Source: a virus. Taken from it: 64,000 bases of DNA. Shown one piece after another: positions 36,564-44,589 of the stretch. The DNA lies in the IMG/VR virus record IMGVR_UViG_3300022562_000354, positions 45,945 to 109,944 of that record. One strand, 5' to 3'. Position 1 is the stretch's first letter; each line of letters starts with the position of its first letter. The notes beneath the pieces were generated by a model that made no database searches, was not told the origin of the DNA, and saw nothing but the letters and a program-made list of their open reading frames with translations. A program made the position numbers and the translations under genes.

Positions 36564-37736
36564 TCAACCCCATGTGAAGACGAGTCTGGCGTTGGTACAC
36601 GTGACGCGATCCGTCGAGCCCCCCGTGGTCGTCATCCGAAGATGGACCTCGTAGTCCTTCACGTCTGCTGGGAGCGTGACGACTTGCTCCAACGTGTCCG
36701 GGATGGATGAGGCCGATGACAAGGGTGTCCCGACGTAACCCCCATCCGTCAAGTTGTAGAGTTGGATCTCAGCCACCTTGCCTACCGTGGCCTCAACCGC
36801 TGCGACGAACTTGATCTGCGTGTTGGAAGGGAACTGCGTGGGATCGGCTCGGCACGTACCGACCCGCGTGAAGATGTTTTGGTCCGTGGTTCGGTTGCCC
36901 GCTAGAAGCTCGATGATCTCGTACTTGCGGAGGTGTTGAGCTTCGGCGAGGTTGGCCCGAGCGGCTACCCAGTTGGTGCCGTCGTAAACAGCCTCAAGCT
37001 CGTACGTGATCGTACCGCTCGGGGGTGCCGAGATGGTGTTGATCGGAGATCCGCCAACCCCGTTGTTGAGGATGAAGTCCCCAGCCCCAGCCGTCATGGC
37101 GACCAAGAAGCGGAAGCGCTTTCCGTCCGACAAGGCCGGGAGCGCCAGCTCCTCGGTCCTGTCCCCGGCCCCCGTCATCGCGATGACCCGATAGGGCTTC
37201 TCCGTACCATCCGTCAGGGTGACAGTGACGGGAGTGCCCGACGAATGGGTGACCGCTTGCGTATGCCCTACGTACCGACCAACCCGAGCCTTGAGGAACC
37301 GAAGATAGGCGTCGAGTTGGAAGTTCGTGGCGGCGTTCGCTCGGCCACCCCAACCCGCCTTCTGAGCCAAGGCGGTCTGGTTCGTCATGTTCCCCGTCTG
37401 CCCCGCAGACGGGAGAGTCAGAGCGTCCTCGTCTTCGACCCCGAAGAACTTGATGTCCGTCGTGGTCCCGTTGACGCCGTCCGTTCTCGTAAGGCGGACG
37501 ATGTAGACCCCATCCGAGGTCGGGGTCACCGTCGCTACCTGCAACGTGTCGTTGGTGATGACCGGGGCCGACCCCACGGGAGCCGGCCAGGAGAGGATCT
37601 CCCAGAGGTAGGAGTCCGCGCCCGCACCCCCATCGTCCGTCAGCGTAACCGTCTGGTTCGGCTGAAAGCCGAACACGGACTGCCCGCTGCCGCCGATGAC
37701 CGCACCTTGGGTGAACTGACACGTAGCTAGAGCCAT
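36564..37736 (-). CDS. Virion protein with PKD/Ig-like N-terminus
   Basis: 390 aa from ATG 37736. The N-terminal ~100 residues look like a PKD/Ig-like domain (NQTVTLTDDGGAGADSYLW, EILSWPAPVG, VATVTPTSDGVYIVRLT). The middle has beta-rich segments typical of tail fibres (KRFRFLVAMTAGAGDFILN, TITYELEAVYDGTNWVA), and the end is another sandwich-like domain (VAEIQLYNLTDGGYVG through VHLRMTTTGGSTDRVTCTNA). Probable role: tail fibre or appendage adjacent to the baseplate end of the fibre region. The 56-bp gap upstream holds no clear T-rich element. Confidence 0.6.
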   Translation of the reverse strand: MALATCQFTQGAVIGGSGQSVFGFQPNQTVTLTDDGGAGADSYLWEILSWPAPVGSAPVITNDTLQVATVTPTSDGVYIVRLTRTDGVNGTTTDIKFFGVEDEDALTLPSAGQTGNMTNQTALAQKAGWGGRANAATNFQLDAYLRFLKARVGRYVGHTQAVTHSSGTPVTVTLTDGTEKPYRVIAMTGAGDRTEELALPALSDGKRFRFLVAMTAGAGDFILNNGVGGSPINTISAPPSGTITYELEAVYDGTNWVAARANLAEAQHLRKYEIIELLAGNRTTDQNIFTRVGTCRADPTQFPSNTQIKFVAAVEATVGKVAEIQLYNLTDGGYVGTPLSSASSIPDTLEQVVTLPADVKDYEVHLRMTTTGGSTDRVTCTNARLVFTWG

Positions 37737-37792
37737 CGGTTACGCCACCGCCCTCTCACACCTTGACACTTTACATGAGGACTCTCCGCTAA

Positions 37793-38326
37793 CTAGCTGA
37801 GAGTAATGGAAAAAGTCACGGTCAAAGTGTCGTTTGTGAACAAGGTACGGGGCGAGAACTGGATCTCGTGAGCCATGGTCCCGGCCGCCGCATCATCGAA
37901 GAGCGCCGTCTTCTGCACCTGCTGGGGTCCGGGGACGCCCGTGTAGGTAAAGATTTTTTGGAGGACCGACTGCGTCCCGGTACCCGTGGGGAGGGTCACG
38001 GTGGCGAGGGCTCGTTGAAGACCGGCTGTGCTCGGGGTGTTGGTGATCTCCCCAGCGAGGACCGTGTCCGCCTGGTCCGGCGCACCAGAGTCGTTGGTCA
38101 GGGCGATGTAGTTGAGCCCCGTCCCAAGACCCGTACGTTGCCCACCCGCACCATAGAGGTACGTGTGGATACGGACGCGGCCGGCGTCGGTCACGATGTT
38201 GGAGGACTCCTGCTCGTCGATGACTTTGCGGAGCCACAGGCCCTTCTTCTCGTCGTAGTCATACGGCCTCTCGTGCCGGATGACCGCCCGAGCCCGAGGT
38301 CCGCTCACAATTTCATTGATCAGCAT
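37793..38326 (-). CDS. Short fibre or collar-like virion protein
   Basis: 177 aa from ATG 38326, with a strong AGGAGGAAC ribosome site. Layout: SNIVTDAGRVRIHTYLYG, then NYIALTNDSGAPDQADT, LAGEI, LQRALATVTLP and a C-terminal DTLTVTFSITLS. These steps are typical, from memory, of a family of small phage virion proteins, and the 212-aa protein at 23316 has the same overall plan. It is the first gene after the baseplate I-like gene and has a promoter-like element 24 nt upstream, so it may begin the fibre transcript. Confidence 0.65.
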   Translation of the reverse strand: MLINEIVSGPRARAVIRHERPYDYDEKKGLWLRKVIDEQESSNIVTDAGRVRIHTYLYGAGGQRTGLGTGLNYIALTNDSGAPDQADTVLAGEITNTPSTAGLQRALATVTLPTGTGTQSVLQKIFTYTGVPGPQQVQKTALFDDAAAGTMAHEIQFSPRTLFTNDTLTVTFSITLS

Positions 38327-38350
38327 TCGTTCCTCCTACCGGGGGCGAAG

Positions 38351-38361
38351 ATAAAAGGTTT
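38351..38361 (-). promoter_or_regulatory. Candidate phage promoter element AAACCTTTTAT
   Basis: Minus strand GGAAACCTTTTATC in the 42-bp gap between the gpI-like gene and the 177-aa gene. TTTTAT ends 24 nt before ATG 38326, close to the 25 nt seen at 18423 and 5500. No good hairpin precedes it. It would place the start of the fibre region under its own promoter. Confidence 0.4.
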
Positions 38362-38368
38362 CCACGCC

Positions 38369-39187
38369 CTAGAAGTCTCCACCGTGGTCCTCGTCCGTCA
38401 CGGACTGGTTCTCTTTGACACCGAGACGGTCCCGGTCCTTCAAGCCTTGAGGGAAGACCCGGAAGTCGTCGTAGTAGTAGTTGGACAAGCGCCACCGAGA
38501 GGAGTCGAGGATCTTGCCCCCGTCATCTTGGTTCGGGGTGTAGTCGTCCCGAAAGAGGTAGCGGATGCGGAAGAGCGTGTGAGCCGGTCGGATGATGTCA
38601 AGAATCAACCGAATGTTGGAGTCGAGCGTGAAGACATCCTCCGGGAAGCCCGCCCCACCCAGAGCTTCAATGTCGATCTGGAAGCCGAACTGGTCGCTGA
38701 TATCGAGCCCGGAGGCCCCCGCTCGAACGAGGAGGAAGTTCTCCGTGACCGACACCCCATCCGAAACGAACAGCTCGACACCGTCCCTCATGCTCGACGG
38801 GACCGATCCTTGAAAGTAGATCCGAATGACGTTGAGCAGGAAGGACTTGAATTCAACGTCGTCGAAGGTGGTCTGCGGGAGCTTCCCGTTCAAGAAGACG
38901 AGGTACCCGATGATGCTGTAGAGAAAGTCCGAGCGGGTGTTGAGGAAGTTGGAGTCGAAGTCCACGTCCTCCAAGGCCAGCTCCAAGCGAGCCAGCTCGA
39001 CCGCTACGGCCTTCACTTCGTTCGTGTAGTTCGGGCCTTGGATCGTGGAGACCCAGTTGGACGGGAGCAGGTTTAGGAGCGTGGTGAAGATGGACTGCGC
39101 TCGCTGAGCAAGGCGGAAGTTGTACTCCTTGCCCTTCTGCTGGATCGTGTAGTTGACCCGAGTGAGCGAACGGTCGAACCTCGCCAT
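38369..39187 (-). CDS. Baseplate protein, gpI-like
   Basis: 272 aa from ATG 39187, 2 bp after the J-like gene stop. A helical N-terminus (QRAQSIFTTLLNLLPSNW, VAVELARLELALEDVD) and a central Y-x-I-I-G-Y-L-V-F-L segment are typical of gpI-type tail proteins, which join the J-type wedge protein at the baseplate edge in P2-like tails. P2 gpI is about 176 aa, so this one is longer, with a C-terminal extension of about 80 residues ending in an acidic tail. The J-then-I gene order supports the call more than sequence does. Confidence 0.6.
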   Translation of the reverse strand: MARFDRSLTRVNYTIQQKGKEYNFRLAQRAQSIFTTLLNLLPSNWVSTIQGPNYTNEVKAVAVELARLELALEDVDFDSNFLNTRSDFLYSIIGYLVFLNGKLPQTTFDDVEFKSFLLNVIRIYFQGSVPSSMRDGVELFVSDGVSVTENFLLVRAGASGLDISDQFGFQIDIEALGGAGFPEDVFTLDSNIRLILDIIRPAHTLFRIRYLFRDDYTPNQDDGGKILDSSRWRLSNYYYDDFRVFPQGLKDRDRLGVKENQSVTDEDHGGDF

Positions 39188-39189
39188 GC

Positions 39190-42100
39190 TTACTTCGCCT
39201 CGCGGAAGGTGATCGTGAACTTCCCGAGGTCCAAGAACTCGACGCCCGAAGCGGTCATGTCCTTGGTGCCGACATCACCTCGAATGACGTAACTTACCGC
39301 GTAGTTATGGTTGGAGGGCTCATCCGGTGGAACACCGGCCCCCGACAGAGAGATCACGATGTGGTTGGCCGTTCGGCGCAGAATCTCCGCATCCTGAGTA
39401 GCCGTCGTCAAGAAGCCGTCTGCTACGAGAGTGGGCGTGTCCGTGTAACCCAAGATGACGGCGCCATCATTGCCGATGATGAAGGCTTGGTTCGCATCGG
39501 AACATACGGACGAGAGCGTATCGACGATGGTGAGAGGCTCATCGTCTTGGAAGACCCCCTTGTGTTCCGTAGGGAGCCCACCACCGTCCGTTGTGGGGAA
39601 CTTGAGAGCGCTCGTTAGGATGAAGGCGACGTTGCCGCCGATGTCCAAGGTGGCGAGATGCTCACTGGCAGAGGTAAGCGTTTCACGCAGCTTTCTTGAG
39701 CCATCGGCGTAGGCCATACGCGCGAGGGGGATGACCTGGAAGTCGACTCCCTCCGAGGCATCAATCGAGTGGATCAGGTCGGACTGAGCGATCCCTTGGC
39801 CGATGAGGCGACGGTTCAACTCCAAGCTGACATTCGACCGGATCGTCGGGTCCGCCTTGTCACGGGTAGCGCCGGAGAGGAGCTGGACCGTGGTTTCGAT
39901 CTCGACCGAATTTTGGACCGCTTGCTTGACGATAACGTCGGCAGTCGTATGGCGCCGCGAGTTGATCGTGCGTTGGAGCTGTTGGAGAAGGTCGTTGATG
40001 ACGTACGAGACCGTGAAGTTCTCGTCGTGGACATAGTCGACCGAGACCGTAGCCCCGTTGGGGATGTCCGAGCTGCTTGTACGGACAAGTTTCACGGGGG
40101 TTGTAGGTGTACCCTCGATGATCTCGAAGTCTGGGACCGTCTCCTCCGGTCCGTCGTACTCCACCGTACGGTCGGCGTTGAAAACGCGGATGGTCTTGGT
40201 GTTGATACCGATCGAAAGGAGGGGCTCCTCGATGAAGCCGATAAGCACGTGTTGCTCATCGTTCACCGGAAGGCTGTCTCCAGACGGGATGCCTCCCACC
40301 TGGTTGATCGAGAGAAAGTCCGAGGCGATCGTGCTCTCCCCTTCAAGAAGAGGGTCCTCGGTCTTGTAGAGGTCGTAGCCAAGGGTGGGATCCAACGTGC
40401 CCGAGATTTCACCGACAACAGAAACGACGCGTCGGACAGGCTGGAAGGTGAACTTGAACTGGTTGAGCGCTCGGAATCGGTAGTCTGCCGTGACAACGTC
40501 GTCGATGTTCGTGACAGGCTGACTAACCAAGAGCGGGTTCAATTTGAACGTCTGGTAGTCGATGATCGTGACCCCGGTAAGGTCGTAATCGAGACCTTGG
40601 GTGACGTTTCGTACGCCGAGGCCATTCGCAGAGTCGTCGAGGATCTCCGTTACTGGGGTCGAGGGAGTGACGCGGCTGTCCTGAACACGGAAGATCAGGT
40701 TGGCAAGGTCAAGGATTTGGCACTGAACGTCACGGGCCACTGAGAAGGTGAAGGCGAACTTCTCCGTGACCTGACGCTCGCGAAGACCCTGAACCCACAC
40801 GTCCACCTTGCCGCCGATGTGCTTGCGGCGGATGTCGTCGTAGTCCCGCATCATCAAGTCGTCCCCAGACTTGATGACCTTGGCCTTCAAGACGCCGATC
40901 TGCTCGGCAGTGGTGGAGGTGTACCCACCCTCCGTACCCGTATCGACCGAGACGAAGCCCAGCATGGCTCGGGTAGCCAAATCCGCGTTGGACTCCCGGT
41001 CGCTCCCAAAGACCGTCGCCTCCGTGTTGGTCACAAGGAGGCCCGTCACCCCTTGGGCACTCTTGATCTGCCCGGCCGGTCGGTTCCCATCGGCGCCAAC
41101 TGTCTCTGCGACGATGTCTACCGTCAGCTCATAGCGCTTCGTGTCGAAGTTGTAGTAGGCGTCAGCATTGGCTGCGGACAGGATGAAGGTGCCACCTACG
41201 AGGAATCGAACAGAGGGGATACCAAGCGAAGCATCCGCATCCGTGGTCACAATCGTACCGGAGGGGACCGGAAGGTCGAAGAGGGGCTTAGATGTCGTGT
41301 AGAAGACAGCCTGACCTACAGCCGGCCGACCTGGCAAACGCTTCTTGTTGGCGTTCCCGGCGAGCTTGTCAAAGGCGGAATCCACGAGGCTCTGAACCGC
41401 CGAGTTGCTCGTGAAGCCGAGGGCGGCCCGAAGCGCCGTCTTGTAGGCGCTCGCTTCTACGAAGTCCGACTCCCCGTCGTTGTTAGCGTCATCGATTTGG
41501 AGGAGCGTGAGGAAGCTCTGCGCCCGGTGGACGAAGTCCAAGAGGAAGTAGAGTCGCTCCGCCTCCGAGCTGAATGGATCGATCGACACGTCACGGGTTG
41601 TCGAGCCCGGAACCAAGCTGATCTCTTGGTTCACCCGTTGAATGGCGGTGATGAATTGGTTGGTGATCTCGAACTGCGTCCGACCGGGTAGGTCTCGGAT
41701 GGCCGTGTCGATGGTGAGCGGAGAGCCAAGTACCTCTTGAGAAAAAGGGCTCTCGATCTCCGTGCTCGTCGAATCGTCGTAGTATACGGCCGTAACGACG
41801 TAATACAGCGGGTCCGTGTCGGCGACGTTAACGAACTGGTCGTCGTTCAGGATGCCGGGTCCTCCAGCTCGCGTATGCCGGAAGTAGACGAACTGCGTGA
41901 GGGTTCTGTCTTGGAGGGTGGAGGCGAACTTGAACTGGTTGGTGAAGGCGGTGATGTCGTAGGCGCGATCAAACCGAACTTCGGTCTCGTTTCCGAACTG
42001 GTCCTCCTCCGTGACGCGGATCCGAACCGACTGAGCGATGGACTCCTCCGAGGCGTCCCAGACCACGTTGTCCGTTCCAATGTCGAAGAGGTCTTCCTCG

Positions 42101-42684
42101 TAGACATCGGAGGCGGTGGTGACGAGGTTCTCATTGATGCGGAAATAACCGGCCGTCCCACCCGGAGAGACGGAAGCATAGTAGTGGAACCCGATGAACT
42201 TGGGGCCGCCGTTATCGGGCTCGGGGGTACCCACGATCGCCAGCGGGCTAAGGGTGTTCACAACCTGCGAGTCTGGAATCGCGGCGAGAACGTCAACCGC
42301 ATCCCTACGGCGGCGGACCCGGATACCCGAGGGTGCCTCCGCCGTGGCGATATCCGCTGCCCTGACCTTGGTGATATTGACGATAGAGGCACCGCTCACG
42401 CCGCCGATGATGTCGATCGTGCGGATGAGGATGACGTTCTTACCGGGCTCCAAAATGAAGCCGGTCGGGTAGTTGTCCGGGTTGGGAAGGGTGAAGTTGG
42501 GGAGGTCGAACTTCACCAGGGTCGGATCAGAGACGAACGGAGCCCCGTTGATCGAGACTTGGATGTCCGCCGTGCTTACGTCAACCTGACCTTCGATGAA
42601 GATGGCCTCTTGGTTCGTGTTGAACGTCAACGTCTGGGTGTAACCAGAACCGTCTCTCAGGGCGATTTGCGGTGCGAAGGCCAT
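39190..42684 (-). CDS. Baseplate assembly protein, J-like (gp6/gpJ type)
   Basis: 1164 aa from ATG 42684. The J core lies at residues about 455-640 (GQAVFYTTSKPLFDLPVPSG, FILSAANADAYYN, ATVFGSDRESNADLATRAML, GGYTSTTAEQIGVLKAK, VDVWVQG) and the characteristic C-terminal part at about 900-990 (DVIVKQAVQNSVEIETTV, SNVSLELNRRLIGQGIAQSD, EGVDFQVIPL). The N-terminal ~330 residues are Fn3/Ig-like strands and the next ~120 are helical. J-type proteins connect wedges around the baseplate hub. P2 gpJ is about 302 aa and T4 gp6 660 aa, so the N-terminal extension here is unusual. It is followed by the I-like gene, as in P2. Confidence 0.8.
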   Translation of the reverse strand: MAFAPQIALRDGSGYTQTLTFNTNQEAIFIEGQVDVSTADIQVSINGAPFVSDPTLVKFDLPNFTLPNPDNYPTGFILEPGKNVILIRTIDIIGGVSGASIVNITKVRAADIATAEAPSGIRVRRRRDAVDVLAAIPDSQVVNTLSPLAIVGTPEPDNGGPKFIGFHYYASVSPGGTAGYFRINENLVTTASDVYEEDLFDIGTDNVVWDASEESIAQSVRIRVTEEDQFGNETEVRFDRAYDITAFTNQFKFASTLQDRTLTQFVYFRHTRAGGPGILNDDQFVNVADTDPLYYVVTAVYYDDSTSTEIESPFSQEVLGSPLTIDTAIRDLPGRTQFEITNQFITAIQRVNQEISLVPGSTTRDVSIDPFSSEAERLYFLLDFVHRAQSFLTLLQIDDANNDGESDFVEASAYKTALRAALGFTSNSAVQSLVDSAFDKLAGNANKKRLPGRPAVGQAVFYTTSKPLFDLPVPSGTIVTTDADASLGIPSVRFLVGGTFILSAANADAYYNFDTKRYELTVDIVAETVGADGNRPAGQIKSAQGVTGLLVTNTEATVFGSDRESNADLATRAMLGFVSVDTGTEGGYTSTTAEQIGVLKAKVIKSGDDLMMRDYDDIRRKHIGGKVDVWVQGLRERQVTEKFAFTFSVARDVQCQILDLANLIFRVQDSRVTPSTPVTEILDDSANGLGVRNVTQGLDYDLTGVTIIDYQTFKLNPLLVSQPVTNIDDVVTADYRFRALNQFKFTFQPVRRVVSVVGEISGTLDPTLGYDLYKTEDPLLEGESTIASDFLSINQVGGIPSGDSLPVNDEQHVLIGFIEEPLLSIGINTKTIRVFNADRTVEYDGPEETVPDFEIIEGTPTTPVKLVRTSSSDIPNGATVSVDYVHDENFTVSYVINDLLQQLQRTINSRRHTTADVIVKQAVQNSVEIETTVQLLSGATRDKADPTIRSNVSLELNRRLIGQGIAQSDLIHSIDASEGVDFQVIPLARMAYADGSRKLRETLTSASEHLATLDIGGNVAFILTSALKFPTTDGGGLPTEHKGVFQDDEPLTIVDTLSSVCSDANQAFIIGNDGAVILGYTDTPTLVADGFLTTATQDAEILRRTANHIVISLSGAGVPPDEPSNHNYAVSYVIRGDVGTKDMTASGVEFLDLGKFTITFREAK

Positions 42685-42685
42685 G

Positions 42686-43819
42686 TCAGCTCACCAAACT
42701 GAAGTCACGTAGAGATTGACGGAACGCCCCTTGAGCGGAACCCCCTAGCAGGTCTTCTGGCTGCGGCAGTTTGACCCCACGCGTCAACAAGAGGGTCTGT
42801 CGGGACCGGCTTTGGATCTCGACGTTGACGAAGATGACCGTTGGGTCCTTCTGGCTCTGATCCAACTGGACGCTCGTAAGCCGGAAGGGGAACTCCCCGT
42901 CATCAAGGAACTGCCCCACATTCTCCTCTTGCTGCTTCTTGATCGACTGCCATCGGTTGAACGTTGTGTAAACGTCCGAAACAATAGCGTTTTGGACGAT
43001 ACCTCGCGTGGACAACTTCTGTCCAATTTGCTCAACGATGGTGGCCCCGTACCACGGGTGGAAGGGGTTGGACCCTCGAACCGTGTAGATGATCTTCTGA
43101 AGCTCTTGAATGAGCAGGGCTTCGGACCGAGCTTCCGCAATCGATCCATCCGTACCGTAACGCCAGTCGTTCTCAACTCCGACCCCACCACAACGACGGC
43201 ACTCTTGACGGATCGTCGTGTAGTTGATCTCCACGTGGTCATCGAAGCCCCGCAGGGGGGAGTCGAAGACGATCATCCGGACAGGTCGATCGAGCAGAGT
43301 GTCGGGGTCGTTTACGAGTGTCCAGCCAGGAGCAACCTCCTGTCCTCGAAACACCCGATTCGCCTTCACACCCAACGTTGACGAAAGGGTGCTCGAAGGG
43401 TCGATGAAGACGGTGGAGTCTCGCCCCGACAACTCTGACCTGAAGATCATGAAGTTGCGGTCCGCCGAAAACCGAACCCCTTTGAGGCGTTGGTTGAGCT
43501 GGTCGGCGATCCTTGAGACGGGCATCCGCGTGCTCGTAGGGAGCGTTGCTGTCTGAAGCGCCCCTCCGTTGACCCGCACATGCAGAAGGTTGTTGACCCC
43601 CTCCACAATCGTAAACGGCCCTTCCTTGGTCCCGGTAGACCTGGCGGGGACGTGAACTCCAGTGGATGGGACCATTAGCTCCCCGTTCAATCGAACGACC
43701 ACGGAGTCGGCCGAGGAGATCGGTCGAACAGGAATCACGGCTTGCTGCTCCGTCAGAAGCAGAAGCTCGTCCACAACGAGATGTGGACATAGCTGGTCAA
43801 TCTGACGGTCGTAACTCAT
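42686..43819 (-). CDS. Baseplate wedge-type protein, possibly gp25/gpW-like
   Basis: 377 aa from ATG 43819. The C-terminal half, residues about 220-350, has EALLIQELQKIIYTVRGSNP, FHPWYGATIVEQIGQKL, IVSDVYTTFNRWQ and FVNVEIQSRSRQTLL, which resembles the short gp25/gpW fold (iLxTxxGExxxxPxyGs, then a helix and a strand). A CRRCGGVG motif at about residue 207 may bind metal, but only one Cys pair is present. The N-terminal ~200 residues are beta-rich. Gene order (W-like, then J, then I) matches P2-like baseplates. The gp25 link is an inference from order and weak motif similarity. Confidence 0.5.
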   Translation of the reverse strand: MSYDRQIDQLCPHLVVDELLLLTEQQAVIPVRPISSADSVVVRLNGELMVPSTGVHVPARSTGTKEGPFTIVEGVNNLLHVRVNGGALQTATLPTSTRMPVSRIADQLNQRLKGVRFSADRNFMIFRSELSGRDSTVFIDPSSTLSSTLGVKANRVFRGQEVAPGWTLVNDPDTLLDRPVRMIVFDSPLRGFDDHVEINYTTIRQECRRCGGVGVENDWRYGTDGSIAEARSEALLIQELQKIIYTVRGSNPFHPWYGATIVEQIGQKLSTRGIVQNAIVSDVYTTFNRWQSIKKQQEENVGQFLDDGEFPFRLTSVQLDQSQKDPTVIFVNVEIQSRSRQTLLLTRGVKLPQPEDLLGGSAQGAFRQSLRDFSLVS

Positions 43820-44571
43820 GACCCACTCTCCCCAGAGATGGCGTAGCCGCTACCGCTACGTTCAATCACAAGACCATCTGGGTTGTTACGAGTCGGGCCG
43901 GGGTCGTACTCCGACATCGGCGCGTGCGTGAGCTTGCCGAAGGGGTCTTTGCCCTTGTCGTCGATGATGGCCCGGTAGTTCTTGTTGGCGAACAGTTGGT
44001 TGACTTCCGTTACGATGTTCTCCAACGAGTTGGCCACATCGGCGGATTGCTTGATCTTTTTCAGCTCATCGATCTCGGCTTGGAGCTGGTCGCCGTAGTC
44101 CAGCATGCGCCGGATCTTCCGTTCCAACGCAGCTCGACGATCGAGCGTAGCCGCCATGAACGACTTGAGCCGCTGGACGTACTGAGCCGTTGGAGCATCC
44201 GCGAGCCCTTGCGCCGTCAAGGGCTCTCCGTTCGACATCACCTTCGGAGCCGACACTTCAGAGCCCGTGGGGAGGAAGACGCTTTGGTCGGCGAGGGATC
44301 GGGTCTGAAGCTCGTAAAAAGCGTCTCCCCCGAGAGCCTCGTACGCTTGCATGAGCTTGCCGATGTAGGTAGGGGATCCGCCCTCGGCCCCCGTCTTGTA
44401 CTCCGTGGGTCGTCCGGCTGCGTCATACGTGAATCGTAGGTAGCCGACACGACCTTGCTCGACGGTGAGGTGCTTGATCCTCTCGTCGATGAGCAGAAGT
44501 TGCTTCCGCGCATACTCCGTGAGCCGCTCGAACTGGCTCTTGTTGAAGGTACCTCCAAAGTAGAACGGCAT
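43816..44571 (-). CDS. Helical virion protein, function unknown
   Basis: 251 aa from ATG 44571; its stop overlaps the next start as ATGA. N-terminal helix (TEYARKQLLLIDERIKHL), a beta-hairpin segment (GYLRFTYDAAGRPTEYK), and a coiled-coil stretch in the middle (LDRRAALERKIRRMLDYGD, LQAEIDELKKIKQS). The C-terminus is Gly/Ser-rich. No family recognised. It lies within the baseplate block and is probably a baseplate or tail assembly component. Confidence 0.5.
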   Translation of the reverse strand: MPFYFGGTFNKSQFERLTEYARKQLLLIDERIKHLTVEQGRVGYLRFTYDAAGRPTEYKTGAEGGSPTYIGKLMQAYEALGGDAFYELQTRSLADQSVFLPTGSEVSAPKVMSNGEPLTAQGLADAPTAQYVQRLKSFMAATLDRRAALERKIRRMLDYGDQLQAEIDELKKIKQSADVANSLENIVTEVNQLFANKNYRAIIDDKGKDPFGKLTHAPMSEYDPGPTRNNPDGLVIERSGSGYAISGESGS

Positions 44572-44589
44572 CCTACCTAGCCCCTTCGT

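Noticed and set aside
37763-37768. TTGACA on the plus strand, -35-like
   Set aside because: No -10 box at proper distance and no plus-strand gene follows.
37868-39076. Long plus-strand open frame (402 aa)
   Set aside because: Opposite to the 177-aa and gpI-like genes, which have ribosome sites and family-like sequence; the plus frame has neither.
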